Source: Candidatus Binatia bacterium
GTDB lineage: Bacteria; Desulfobacterota; Binatia; UBA12015
DNA length: 64,000 bases
Direction: 5' to 3'
Assembly (NCBI GenBank): GCA_029243485.1
Contig: JAQWRY010000021.1
Location: 54,531-118,530 of the forward strand
Each line of letters begins with the position of its first letter. The first letter of the stretch is position 1. This document shows, piece by piece, positions 16,601 to 24,954 of the stretch. Both the position numbers and the translations under genes were made by a program. The notes under the pieces were generated by a model. That model saw only the letters and a list, made by a program, of their open reading frames with translations. It was not told the origin of the DNA and searched no databases.

Positions 16601-17410
16601 ATGAAGCTCAAACTCCTCAAATGCGACTGGGGCATGGATCACCTCGGCGACATGCCGGACCGTCTCCGGACCTATTCCAAGGCGGGCTACGACGGGGTCG
16701 AGTGCGCGGCGATCGGGATGAAGCCGGATGCCTTCGGCGAACTGACCGGAGAGCTCGGGCTCGATTATGTCGCGATGATGTTCTGCGACGACGAGAATGC
16801 GTTCCGAACGCAACTCGAAGCCGTGAAGAAGACGCGGCCGATCCTGGTCAACTGCCACCCGGGCCGGGACTGGTTCGATCTCGATCGCAGCATACGCTTC
16901 TTCAACGAGGTCCGAGACGTGGCAGAGAGCGTCGACGCACAGGTGGTCTTCGAGACCCATCGAACGCGGTGCCTGTATTCGCCGTGGGGAACCGAGCGCA
17001 TTCTCAACGCCCTGCCCTGGCTGCGCATCACGGCCGACTTCTCTCACTTCACGAACGTCGCCGAGAACCCCCTTACGCAGCCACCCTACAGCGACATGAT
17101 GGACCTCGCTATCGAGCGTACGGATCACATCCACGCTCGAGTCGGCAGCCCCCAAGGTGCACAAGTGCCCGACCCGCGCATCGGCGCGGGGCTGCGCTGG
17201 ACGGAACGCTTCGAACGCTGGTGGGATCGCATCATCGAAGCACGGCGCAACGAGGGGCGAGCCTTCCTCACGATCAACCCAGAGTTCGGTCCGCCCCCGT
17301 ACCAAGCCGTGAACCCGGAGACGGACGAGCCTCTGGCCAACATCGGTGAGATCTGCCTGTGGATGACGGCGCGTTTCCGCTCCCGTTGGGCGGGGCGACT
17401 AGGCGACTAG
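16601..17410 (+). CDS. Sugar phosphate isomerase/epimerase family TIM-barrel protein
   Basis: 269 residues of the xylose-isomerase-like/AP-endonuclease-2 fold. AAGGA lies before the ATG at 16601. Likely metal ligands sit at strand ends: E in VVFETHRTR, D in ITADFSHF, H in DHIHARVG and E in INPEFGPPPYQ. Substrate-side residues H (VNCHPG) and W (RDWFDLD) are also conserved in relatives. Family members isomerise or epimerise sugars and inositols, but the genome context here (fragments, a dioxygenase on the other strand) does not suggest a substrate. It looks intact. Confidence 0.82.
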   Translation: MKLKLLKCDWGMDHLGDMPDRLRTYSKAGYDGVECAAIGMKPDAFGELTGELGLDYVAMMFCDDENAFRTQLEAVKKTRPILVNCHPGRDWFDLDRSIRFFNEVRDVAESVDAQVVFETHRTRCLYSPWGTERILNALPWLRITADFSHFTNVAENPLTQPPYSDMMDLAIERTDHIHARVGSPQGAQVPDPRIGAGLRWTERFERWWDRIIEARRNEGRAFLTINPEFGPPPYQAVNPETDEPLANIGEICLWMTARFRSRWAGRLGD

Positions 17411-17572
17411 GCAAGTCTCGTCACTCGACAGAGTACTCAGAGCCCCCCTGGCACTGGCCTCAACTCGCCGGGCCGCGCATGCTGCGCCTTTAAAGTTGCA
17501 TTTGACGATCGAGCCCTGATTCGCGCCCCGGCCGGAGGCGGCCCCCTGACCGCGGAATTCCGAAACGGGTAC

Positions 17573-18388
17573 TCAGCGATGCTTGGCCCAGTCGGGCCAG
17601 ACGATCGAAATCGGCTCGTTCGACGCACCCACGGGCTCGCCGTGGCGGAGGACCTCCACCCAATCGTGGTTGAATGAGATGTTCCCGTCGCTGAGCGCGT
17701 TCGCGTAGTGGTAGACCATGGCGGCACGCATTCCGTCGGAGACGTTGTCGGTGGAGCGGTGGCGAAGGTGAGAGTCGAAGATCAACAGATCACCGGCGCT
17801 CATCAGCACCTGCTTCTCGGCGGACGTGTCGGCGTCCTGGATCTCGACGTACCCGAGGTTCGCTCCCTCGCGCGGGTCGGCGACCACCTTGTCGTGCACC
17901 TCTTCGAGGTGCGAGCCAGGCACGACCCACAACGGCCCGTTCTCCGGCGTGGCATCACTGCAGGCCAACCAGACGCCCACCTGGGGCCTCGGCTTCATGC
18001 GGAAGTAAAAGTTGTCCTGATGCCACGGCTGGCCGATAGCGGTCGGGTGTTTGAAGATGAACTGGCTGAGGAAGCAGTCGACGTCCGGGCCGATCAGGTC
18101 TGCGAGTAGGGCGAGGAGCCGGGGCTCGGTCGCCCACTCGTAGAAGACGTCCTCGGTGCGCATGACCCGGAAGATCTTCGAAACGCGACCTTCCGGTGTC
18201 GGTGCATCTGCAAGGAGGGTCTCGGGTGAAACGAGAAGATCGTCGCGCGTCTCACCGCTGCCGATCGCGCGAGCGAGATCGACGATCCGCTGCATCATCG
18301 CGTCGAGGACCGAGCGCTCCGACCAGCCGCGCTCGATGAAGTATCCCTTCTCATCCCAGTTGGTCCGCTGTGCCTCGGTAAGCGTCAT
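17573..18388 (-). CDS. Phytanoyl-CoA dioxygenase (PhyH) family protein
   Basis: A 271-residue Fe(II)/2-oxoglutarate oxygenase. The HxD iron motif is in QPWHQDNFYF (about 124-133) and the distal His plus 2OG-binding Arg in HLRHRSTDN (about 209-217) and downstream R/S. The start at 18388 is preceded by GGAGG and overlaps by ATGA the last codons of an amine-oxidase fragment, so the ancestral operon had that enzyme upstream. PhyH proteins hydroxylate acyl-CoA or diverse small molecules. The substrate here is unknown. The N-terminal YFIERGW and the SDATPENGPLWVVPGSH block are typical. Confidence 0.88.
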   Translation of the reverse strand: MTLTEAQRTNWDEKGYFIERGWSERSVLDAMMQRIVDLARAIGSGETRDDLLVSPETLLADAPTPEGRVSKIFRVMRTEDVFYEWATEPRLLALLADLIGPDVDCFLSQFIFKHPTAIGQPWHQDNFYFRMKPRPQVGVWLACSDATPENGPLWVVPGSHLEEVHDKVVADPREGANLGYVEIQDADTSAEKQVLMSAGDLLIFDSHLRHRSTDNVSDGMRAAMVYHYANALSDGNISFNHDWVEVLRHGEPVGASNEPISIVWPDWAKHR

Positions 18389-18555
18389 GCTGTGAATCCT
18401 CCTACCACACGGTCCGAGACGTCATGCAGCGAGGGTTCCGGGGACGGCAGGTCGAGCAGGCGCTCCGCCTCTCGGATCCCCGTCACCACCGCTCCTTCGA
18501 CCGTGCTGCCGTGCGTAGATGTCGTACCGTCTCCGGCGAAGAAGGGCCTTGTGCT
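18385..18555 (-). pseudogene. C-terminal fragment of a flavin amine oxidase-like gene
   Basis: The minus frame ending at 18385 reads RPFFAGDGTTSTHGSTVEGA, then GIREAERLL. The FFAGD/E-x-T...GxVEGAxxSGxxEA pattern is the FAD-binding C-terminus of monoamine oxidase/protoporphyrinogen-oxidase-like proteins. No similarity continues upstream of about 18555, where transposase-like sequence begins on the other strand. The stop overlaps the PhyH start as ATGA, a leftover of translational coupling. Confidence 0.55.
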
Positions 18556-18626
18556 TGTAGGAATTACAGACCTCTTAGGACAATCGGGTGTATGAGTTTC
18601 ACCCCTGAGCCGAGAGGAGATCGCTC

Positions 18627-18922
18627 CTGTCCAATGAGGAGCGGGAGATTCGCCGCAGGCTTCGGGTCCTCGAGCATACAGACCAGAGCGGAAACATCCG
18701 TCTGACCTGCCGGTACTTCGGGATCGCACGTTCTCCGTTCTACGTCTGGGGAGGGAAGTATCGGACTCGAGGCCGAGCTGGTCGCGCACGGCAGAAGGCG
18801 GTCGGTGCGGTCTACCCTAGGGCCATCGCACCAGAGGTCGTCGAGAAAGTCCTTCACCTGCGCCGCAGGACCGGAAACGCCGCGACCGTGACGCCCCCCA
18901 ACTTGATGGGGATCATGTGGTA
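18627..18922 (+). mobile_element. Remnant of an IS481-type transposase (N-terminal HTH part)
   Basis: The plus frame reads LSNEEREIRRRLRVLEHTDQ, TCRYFGIARSPFYVW and IAPEVVEKVLHLRR. This matches the helix-turn-helix start of IS481/integrase-core transposases (...LEHAEQTGN...TCRRFGISRxTFYxW...PPEVVEKVLxLRR). It has no start codon of its own. After LRRR the sequence diverges and stops at 18920-18922, so the DDE catalytic domain is absent. No terminal inverted repeats were recognised. It sits between an amine-oxidase fragment and a TetR fragment, and may mark the event that destroyed them. Confidence 0.65.
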
Positions 18923-18924
18923 AC

Positions 18925-19271
18925 GATACCAGTCGCTCCGCGCCGATCCGCGCTCACCAGTTCCCACCACAGGGTGCGACCCTTCGGAACGAACGGCGCA
19001 AAATCGAGATCGAGCAGATCTGTGACGACCACCAGGGGTTGCGCGGCGGCCTTCTCACGAGGGCCTCGGCGGCCACGACCGTCTGGTCGAACTCACGCCG
19101 CAGCAGCGCCAACATGATCTCCGGCTTGGATGGGAAGAGTTGTACAACGTACCGACCGCGAGCCCGGCGACGCGCGCAATGTCGTTCATGCCCGTCTCGG
19201 TGAACCGGTGTGAGGCGAAAAGCTCCTGCGCAGGGCCGAAAATCGCGGCGCATGGCTTCTTCTTCTGTCAT
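18925..19271 (-). pseudogene. TetR-family regulator, frameshifted
   Basis: Two minus-strand frames must be joined to read the DNA-binding domain. The first gives [18 protein letters not shown] and NDIARVAGLAVGTLYN. The second continues with the recognition-helix end FPSKPEIMLALLRREFDQ and VVAAEALVRR. A one-base change at about 19138 breaks the LYNYFPSK motif. A further frame switch leads to a tail PLVVVTDLLDLDFAPF...TLWWELV. The gene cannot make a functional TetR. Its former target is not obvious. Confidence 0.65.
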
Positions 19272-19375
19272 TCGCGGATCCCCGGTACGTTCCTCTCGCT
19301 CCATTCCGAAAAATAGTTAATCAGTTCATGTTGTGCCCAACTCAAGCCCGGCGTGCTATCGCCTCGGGAGCCATT

Positions 19376-20104
19376 ATGGACGAGGATCAGATTCAGCAGC
19401 CGGCTCCCGAGGCGCGGCCCCTTCTCTCGGTCGTAATCCCGATCTTCAACGAAGTCGGGACGCTCCGGGAGATCGTCGATGCGGTACGAGCTATCGGCAT
19501 CGAGCACGAGCTCGTGCTCGTGGACGATGCGTCGAGCGACGGCACCCATGAACTCTTGGAGGTCATGGCGGACGAGCCGAACACGCGCGTCTTCTACCAA
19601 AGCCCGAACCAGGGCAAGGGTGCAGCGCTTCGCCGCGGGTTTGCGGAGGCCACCGGCCAGATCGTGGTCGTGCAGGACGCCGACCTCGAGTACGACCCGG
19701 CGGAGTACCCGAAGCTCATCGGGCCGATCATCGCCGGCAAGGCCGACGTCGTCTTCGGTTCCCGCTTCGTCGGAAGCGATGCGCATCGTGTCCTCTACTT
19801 CTGGCACTCCGTCGTGAACCGCTCGCTCACGATGCTCTCGAACATCTTCACGAATCTGAACCTCACCGACATGGAGACCTGCTACAAGGTCTTCCGCCGC
19901 GAGGTGCTCGAGTCGTTCACGCTCGAGGAGAACCGCTTCGGAATCGAACCCGAGGTCACGGCGAAGGTGGCCAAGGGCAACTGGCGCGTCTACGAAGTCG
20001 GGATCTCATACTCCGGACGCACCTACGACGAAGGCAAGAAGATCGGCTGGAAAGACGGCGTCCGCGCGCTGTTCTGCATTCTTAAGTACAACCTCTTTAG
20101 GTAG
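19376..20104 (+). CDS. Family 2 glycosyltransferase, dolichyl-phosphate mannose synthase-like
   Basis: 242 residues. The ATG at 19376 has GGGAG five bases before it, better than an in-frame ATG at 19328. GT-A motifs are [27 protein letters not shown] (first DD), [11 protein letters not shown], and [12 protein letters not shown] with the DxD. VFGSRFVG and [14 protein letters not shown] (about 182-195) follow; the latter two are typical of DPM1-like and polyprenyl-phosphate glycosyltransferases. There are no C-terminal membrane helices, so it is a soluble or peripheral enzyme transferring a sugar to a polyprenyl phosphate at the cytoplasmic face. Surrounding DNA is mostly remnants, and no partner GT-C is visible. 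Confidence 0.87.
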   Translation: MDEDQIQQPAPEARPLLSVVIPIFNEVGTLREIVDAVRAIGIEHELVLVDDASSDGTHELLEVMADEPNTRVFYQSPNQGKGAALRRGFAEATGQIVVVQDADLEYDPAEYPKLIGPIIAGKADVVFGSRFVGSDAHRVLYFWHSVVNRSLTMLSNIFTNLNLTDMETCYKVFRREVLESFTLEENRFGIEPEVTAKVAKGNWRVYEVGISYSGRTYDEGKKIGWKDGVRALFCILKYNLFR

Positions 20105-20198
20105 GCACCGAGTAGGCCCGCGTGGGCCCCTAAATGCGATTTCGGGCAAGTTCCGAAGAAGCAGAGGTGAAGAGGCTCAACTGGCGGAGTTCTTCTAG

Positions 20199-20435
20199 AA
20201 TGGCAGCGCCGGCCTGCACTGCGGCGACAGCATCATCCTACGGGTCAACCAGATCGATCTCGAGATGCTCGGGTATCGGTGAGAAGACTACATCGGAAGG
20301 CATACCGCGGAGTTTCACGCCGACCCGGACGTCATCAACGAGACCCTCCAGCGCCTCTCCGCTGCTGAGACCCTAAGCGACTTCCCCGCCCATCTCTTCA
20401 AGCCCGGAACGCACCGGGACCCCGACGAGTTCTAG
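20199..20435 (+). pseudogene. PAS-domain fragment with an in-frame TGA
   Basis: The plus frame between TAG codons at 20196-20198 and 20433-20435 reads SIILRVNQIDLEMLGYR, then TGA at 20280-20282, then EDYIGRHTAEFHADPDVINE and LQRLSAAETLSDFPAHL. This is the core of a PAS sensor domain (xNQAELDMLGYxREEYIGxHIAEFHADPxVI). The nonsense codon sits where a Ser/Arg residue is expected. The kinase or output domain is missing. It is a dead piece of a sensory protein. Confidence 0.65.
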
Positions 20436-20669
20436 AAAGACGGCCACTCCCACCCGCCTTCTCACGGACTTCGGCGTGAGCCAGCTGGGCGCTCTCGAAG
20501 AGGGCTGCTGGAGCGACACCCCGGCCCACTACGGCCAACGCCGTCCTCGGTTGGATCGACGACCGACTTGCCGGCCGTGCCCTTGTGGCGCGATTCCGTC
20601 GACTCCCTGAGCGAGGCCAGCCAACACGGGGGACCTAACCGCTTCTCAGTGTGGTACTCGACGGCGATC

Positions 20670-20960
20670 ATGAAAATCGCCTTGAGAGTTCTCGCCGCAA
20701 TCATCAACGGGGTACGCTTCGTACTCGATCCCGCAGGCGTCACGGCGAGACTCGGGATGGATCTGCAGACTGGTGCCAGCGCCAGCACCCAACTCGGCGA
20801 CATCGGCGGACTATTCCTCGGCGGCTGAATCGTGCTGACCCTCGGGCAACGCCGCGGCGCGAGCCACTGGTTCTATCCGGCCGCGATCCTGATCGGCAGC
20901 GCTGCCCTAATGCGCACGCTGGTCGCGGCCGCACGCGCCCGAGCCGACGAAGCCACCTGA
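20670..20960 (+). pseudogene. Small membrane protein (DUF4345-like) with an internal TGA
   Basis: From the ATG at 20670 a single frame of 96 codons runs to TGA at 20958-20960, interrupted only by TGA at 20826-20828. Before it: MKIALRVLAAIINGVRFVLD, then QTGASASTQLGDIGGLFLGG. After it: IVLTLGQRRGASHWFYPA and LIGSAALMRTLVAAA. The layout (helix, LDPAG-x-LG-x, GDxGGxFLG-x, second helix pair) resembles DUF4345-type proteins. The TGA replaces what should be a Gly (GGA to TGA). One substitution thus separates it from an intact gene, so it may be a recent loss or a sequencing error. Confidence 0.5.
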
Positions 20961-20996
20961 GTCGCACACCCGACTCCGTATCTCTAGACTCAAACC

Positions 20997-21959
20997 ATGA
21001 TCCACTACAGCAACCCGCCAGTTCTGCTCCGGAACGTGTTCGAAGACGTCGGCGACGTCACGCGCCTTCTCGAACGAAACGCGCCGTACACGCCGCTCGG
21101 CGGCTGGTACCGACCGGGCGCCGATCTCGACGTCGCGAGCAGCCCCATGTGGTTTCAGAACGACTGGGTGCACGCCGATCTTCGCGTCGAGGGAAGCGAG
21201 CTGTTCCTGTTCCACAAGCGAGTGACGCAGGCCGCCCGCGACTTCTACGAAGCGCAGGTGATCGTTCCGCACAGCGTCTACGTCAACATGATGGCGGCTC
21301 TCGATCGCGCCGGGCCGGCCCACACCGACAACCCACGATTCCACGGCCGCGACCGCAGCAACACGCCGATGTTCCTTCTGCGCACGATGCTGTGGTCCGG
21401 ATTGTTCGACGACTTCGCGATCGTCCAGGCAACCTCTATCTGGTGGATGAACGACGTCGAAGGCGGCGGGCTCCTCTATTGGCCCGACGGCCCCGACTCC
21501 GCGCCGCACGAACACGTGGGCAACATGGCGAACACCGCACTCGTCGGAGACAACCACGGGATGTTCCACCAGGTGGGTCCGGTCGGCCCGTTCGACAAGG
21601 GGACCCGCCTCGTGACGCCGCGCGCCGAGTGCGCGCCCGCCGCGGACGGAAGCGCGGATTGGGCCGTCGTCGATCGTGGCGAAGTCCGGTATCAGGCGCC
21701 GCTCGATCGGTATCGCGTGAGCGTGCTGTGGAAGGCCGACGTCTACCGGGACGAAGCCGAGCAGAAGCGGCAGCTGGCCAATACCCTGTCGATCCCCGAC
21801 GTCGTGGAGATCTTCAACCGTGACCTCGAGGCCAAGGGACAGGGCGTCCGCCTGGACGCCGACCGAATCGAAGACGCGGGGCTCATCGCCGAGGTGAGCG
21901 CGATCTATCCCGAGGCTGTCCCGGCCGGACGCGCACCCTCGATTTTCGACGCGGCCTGA
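20997..21959 (+). CDS. Putative Fe(II)/2-oxoglutarate oxygenase-like protein, family not recognised
   Basis: 320 residues, cytosolic. Possible iron ligands are H and D in AGPAHTDNPRF (an HxD), a distal His in MFHQVGPVG, and an Arg two strands later in DRYRVSVLWKADV, in the order expected for a jelly-roll oxygenase. WWMNDVEGGGLLYWPDG and ADVYRDEAEQKR are further conspicuous segments. I do not recognise the family by name. It lies before a TonB receptor on the opposite strand, within a region of two PhyH-type dioxygenases and a monooxygenase, so a hydroxylase role in the same catabolism is plausible but inferred. The start has no strong ribosome binding site. Confidence 0.7.
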   Translation: MIHYSNPPVLLRNVFEDVGDVTRLLERNAPYTPLGGWYRPGADLDVASSPMWFQNDWVHADLRVEGSELFLFHKRVTQAARDFYEAQVIVPHSVYVNMMAALDRAGPAHTDNPRFHGRDRSNTPMFLLRTMLWSGLFDDFAIVQATSIWWMNDVEGGGLLYWPDGPDSAPHEHVGNMANTALVGDNHGMFHQVGPVGPFDKGTRLVTPRAECAPAADGSADWAVVDRGEVRYQAPLDRYRVSVLWKADVYRDEAEQKRQLANTLSIPDVVEIFNRDLEAKGQGVRLDADRIEDAGLIAEVSAIYPEAVPAGRAPSIFDAA

Positions 21960-22167
21960 ACACACCGAAACGGGACGAACCCGCACCCGGTGTGGGCCCG
22001 AACGGAGTGCGACTTCTGCGTTTCAGGTGCAGATTCCGCATCGAGAAAGACTCGGCCGGCGCTGAAGGTTCCCTGGAACCACGCCTCCGCCCGGGGCACG
22101 GTGATTACTCCCTATCAGATGCAGGACTCGAACGATGCCCTTTGGAGAAACCGGAGCCTGATTCGAA

Positions 22168-24789
22168 TCAGAACCGGTGGCTGAGTTCGACGCCGAACCA
22201 ACGCGGCGGGTTGTAGTACTTCAGCACCGCAAGCGTGAGCCGCGGCCCAATCGCCAGGGAATCGCGGAAGTACTCGCTGTCGAGCAGATTGTTCGCGAAG
22301 AATGCGATCTGCGTGAAGTTGTCGTTGAAGTCGTAGCTCATCCGGAAGTTCACGACGTTGTACGCCGGCTGACGAAGCTCGGGCAGCTCCACCGCCCAAT
22401 ACTGCGTGTCGCCCTGATACGACCAGTCGACCCGCGGCGTAACCCAGCCGTGCATCCACTGCGGCTGATCGGCGTCCGGCAGCTCCATCGAGTACTGCAG
22501 CCCGATGTGCGCCTGCCACTGAGGTAGGAAGGCAAAGCGCTCCCCCGCACGGTTCAGAGGTTCGCCGGTCCGGGCGTCTTGTGTCCCGGGGAAGTCATCG
22601 AACTTCGCATCGAGAAAGCCGACGGACGCATCGAAGAGCATACCGTCGATCGGCGAGCCCTGCATCTCGAGCTCGAACCCGCGCGTCGTCGAACCGGCCG
22701 CGTTGCTGACGATCACGTCGGGGACGGAGACCGCAGGACTCACGACTGCGGTGATGATCTGGGGGATCTGCTGGTCGGTTCGGTCCTCGATGAAGAACGA
22801 GAAGTTCAAGCTCAGGCGGCGCTCGGCGAAGATGCTCTTGAAGCCCCACTCGTACGAGTTCATCGTCTCCGGCAGAAACGGCTCGATGGTGCGGACGTCC
22901 GCCGTACGCGCGCCACCGTTCCAGCCACCGCCGCGAAAACCCTTCGAGTACGTGAAGTAGCCCATTAAATGGTCGAGGCCGACGACGTCGAGCCACTCCT
23001 CGGGCGTCTGCAACGCGAGGCTTGCCGTGGGCGTCCAATCCGTGAAGATCCGCGAGCCTTCGAAGTCAACCGGCAGCGGGTCGTTAACGCCTGGAACCGC
23101 GAGCGGCTGCTCGAGTGTGCGCATCAGGCCCTTCTTCTCCTCGGTGTAGCGAATGCCCGCCGTGAGACTCAGCCAGTCGGTGAAGTCCGCGGTGCCCTGC
23201 GCGTAGATCGCCCAATCCCAGTTGTCGGTTTCGGTGAATCCACTCGAGGGGGACAGGCCCACCGGCGCCGATCCGAGCACGCCGCCTGGGAATGCCGTGA
23301 TCCCGGTCGTGGTATTGGCTTTCTCCCAGAAGGCGAACGCGCCACCGACGAAGTTCAGGCGCCCGTCCCAGGCGCTTCCGTTCAACTGAAGCTCCTGCTG
23401 AATCTGGCGCTGGAACCCGGTCGCACCGCCGAGATTGACAGAACTGCCGGCGTTCGGGCCGGCAAGGGTGTCGACGAAGGGACCGTCGCCCAGATTGTCG
23501 ACGACGCTCACCGGGAACGGGCCGCCGTCCCCGTCGAGTCGGTTCGCGGGATACTGCTCGCGCCACGACGACCTCAGAGTGAGAGCCAGATCGTCCACGA
23601 CAAAGAGCTCTCCGATCTCCCAGCGCAGAACGCCCCAGGTTCCGGCGCTCTCGCTGATGGCGAGCTGCCTGGCGTCGTTTTGAACACGGAACGGCGTCGA
23701 GGCATTGCACTGATCTCGGTAGTCGTCCGGAAACGTGCCGCCCGCGTCTGTCACCGTCGTGTCGATCGAATCGATGATCGCCTGAAAACCTGGCGTGATG
23801 TTCTCTGGCGGGAGGTACGTGCACTTGGCTCCCTGCGGCTGCGACTGACTCTTCGACCAGTTGCCCGTGATGTCGACGGTAAGATCGTCGGTCGGTGTGA
23901 AGCGCAGGCTCCCGAGGAAGTTGAGCGAGTTTCGGTCGGAAAGGTATTCGTCGCGTGTCTCGTTGTAGACGTACCCACTGTTCTTGAAGGTCGCGAAGGT
24001 GGCGCGCACCGCGAGTAGGTCCTTCAGGATCGGCACGTTCAAGGTCGCCCGCGTATCGATCTGGCCGTAGCTGCCGGCGCGCATGAGAACGAAACCTTCG
24101 AGCTCGTTCTTCGGTTTGATGGTCGTGATGTTGATCGCGCCGCCGAGCGTGTTCTTCCCGAAGAGTGTGCCCTGCGGACCACGCAACACTTCGACCTGGT
24201 TCACGTCGACGATATCGAGAACGCTGCCCTGGTTCCTCGAGAGGTACACCCCGTCGACGTATACGCCGACGCCCTGATCGAAGTAGATGGTCGGGAAGTT
24301 GCCGACGCCGCGGATGTTGACAGAGAGTGTCTGGCCGGAGAGTCCACGGAAGATGCTCAAGTTGGGGACCAGATCCTGGATCTGATCCAAGCGCGTCGTG
24401 CCGGTGACACGTAGCGTCTCCTCGGAGAGTGCGGTGACCGAGATCGGAGTATTCTCGAGAAGCTCCGCGCGCTTGCGGGCGAAGACGACGATCTCCTCGA
24501 TGTTCTTGCCGGTTCGGCGATTCGATCCCGATTTCTTCGCCGCCGCGGCTTGCGCTTGTGCCGAGTCGACTTCGGAAGCAACGCCCGGACCCGTGTCGGG
24601 GCCCTCCACCGCCTCGAGATAGCTGGACGGCGCCTCGATACCGGCGGGAGCCGCGTCCTGAGCGAAGGCTCCGGGCGCACCGATAAACGTCAGAAGCCCA
24701 ACAAGGGCCCAGAGACCGGCGCAACCGGCCACCGACAAGAGAGAGGTTTCAAGACAACGATTGGATTCCACTGCATTCTCCACGCGCAC
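22168..24789 (-). CDS. TonB-dependent outer-membrane receptor (first of two)
   Basis: 873 residues. A long signal region (about 1-44, ending GAPGAFAQ) is followed by an Ala/Pro-rich linker. A TonB-box-like IEEIVVFARKR comes near 98-108, then the plug domain (PNLSIFRG, VNIRGVGNF, VYVDGVYLSRNQGS, VEVLRGPQGTLFGKN, GGAINITT). The 22-strand barrel ends in VELSHRF, with the C-terminal Phe expected for BAM recognition. These receptors import scarce or bulky compounds using TonB energy. This subgroup is common in organisms that degrade hydrophobic organic molecules. It lies 165 bp downstream of a Baeyer-Villiger-type monooxygenase gene on the same strand. Confidence 0.92.
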   Translation of the reverse strand: MRVENAVESNRCLETSLLSVAGCAGLWALVGLLTFIGAPGAFAQDAAPAGIEAPSSYLEAVEGPDTGPGVASEVDSAQAQAAAAKKSGSNRRTGKNIEEIVVFARKRAELLENTPISVTALSEETLRVTGTTRLDQIQDLVPNLSIFRGLSGQTLSVNIRGVGNFPTIYFDQGVGVYVDGVYLSRNQGSVLDIVDVNQVEVLRGPQGTLFGKNTLGGAINITTIKPKNELEGFVLMRAGSYGQIDTRATLNVPILKDLLAVRATFATFKNSGYVYNETRDEYLSDRNSLNFLGSLRFTPTDDLTVDITGNWSKSQSQPQGAKCTYLPPENITPGFQAIIDSIDTTVTDAGGTFPDDYRDQCNASTPFRVQNDARQLAISESAGTWGVLRWEIGELFVVDDLALTLRSSWREQYPANRLDGDGGPFPVSVVDNLGDGPFVDTLAGPNAGSSVNLGGATGFQRQIQQELQLNGSAWDGRLNFVGGAFAFWEKANTTTGITAFPGGVLGSAPVGLSPSSGFTETDNWDWAIYAQGTADFTDWLSLTAGIRYTEEKKGLMRTLEQPLAVPGVNDPLPVDFEGSRIFTDWTPTASLALQTPEEWLDVVGLDHLMGYFTYSKGFRGGGWNGGARTADVRTIEPFLPETMNSYEWGFKSIFAERRLSLNFSFFIEDRTDQQIPQIITAVVSPAVSVPDVIVSNAAGSTTRGFELEMQGSPIDGMLFDASVGFLDAKFDDFPGTQDARTGEPLNRAGERFAFLPQWQAHIGLQYSMELPDADQPQWMHGWVTPRVDWSYQGDTQYWAVELPELRQPAYNVVNFRMSYDFNDNFTQIAFFANNLLDSEYFRDSLAIGPRLTLAVLKYYNPPRWFGVELSHRF

Positions 24790-24954
24790 GGCGTCACCTC
24801 GCCGGCGCGGCTAGTCTTCGAGACAAGCAAATTGATTGAGGCTGGAGTTCATTATGATGATTTCCGCACAGGGCATATCTCATCGGGCCGGGGGCCCGAA
24901 ACGCCTACCGCGCCCCGAATTCGCCAACCCGGCTCCTGAATGGGCCTGACCGGT

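Noticed and set aside
20826..20828. Selenocysteine at the TGA of the DUF4345-like frame
   Set aside because: The residue expected there is Gly, no SECIS-like hairpin was noticed, and TGA is a regular stop elsewhere in the window.
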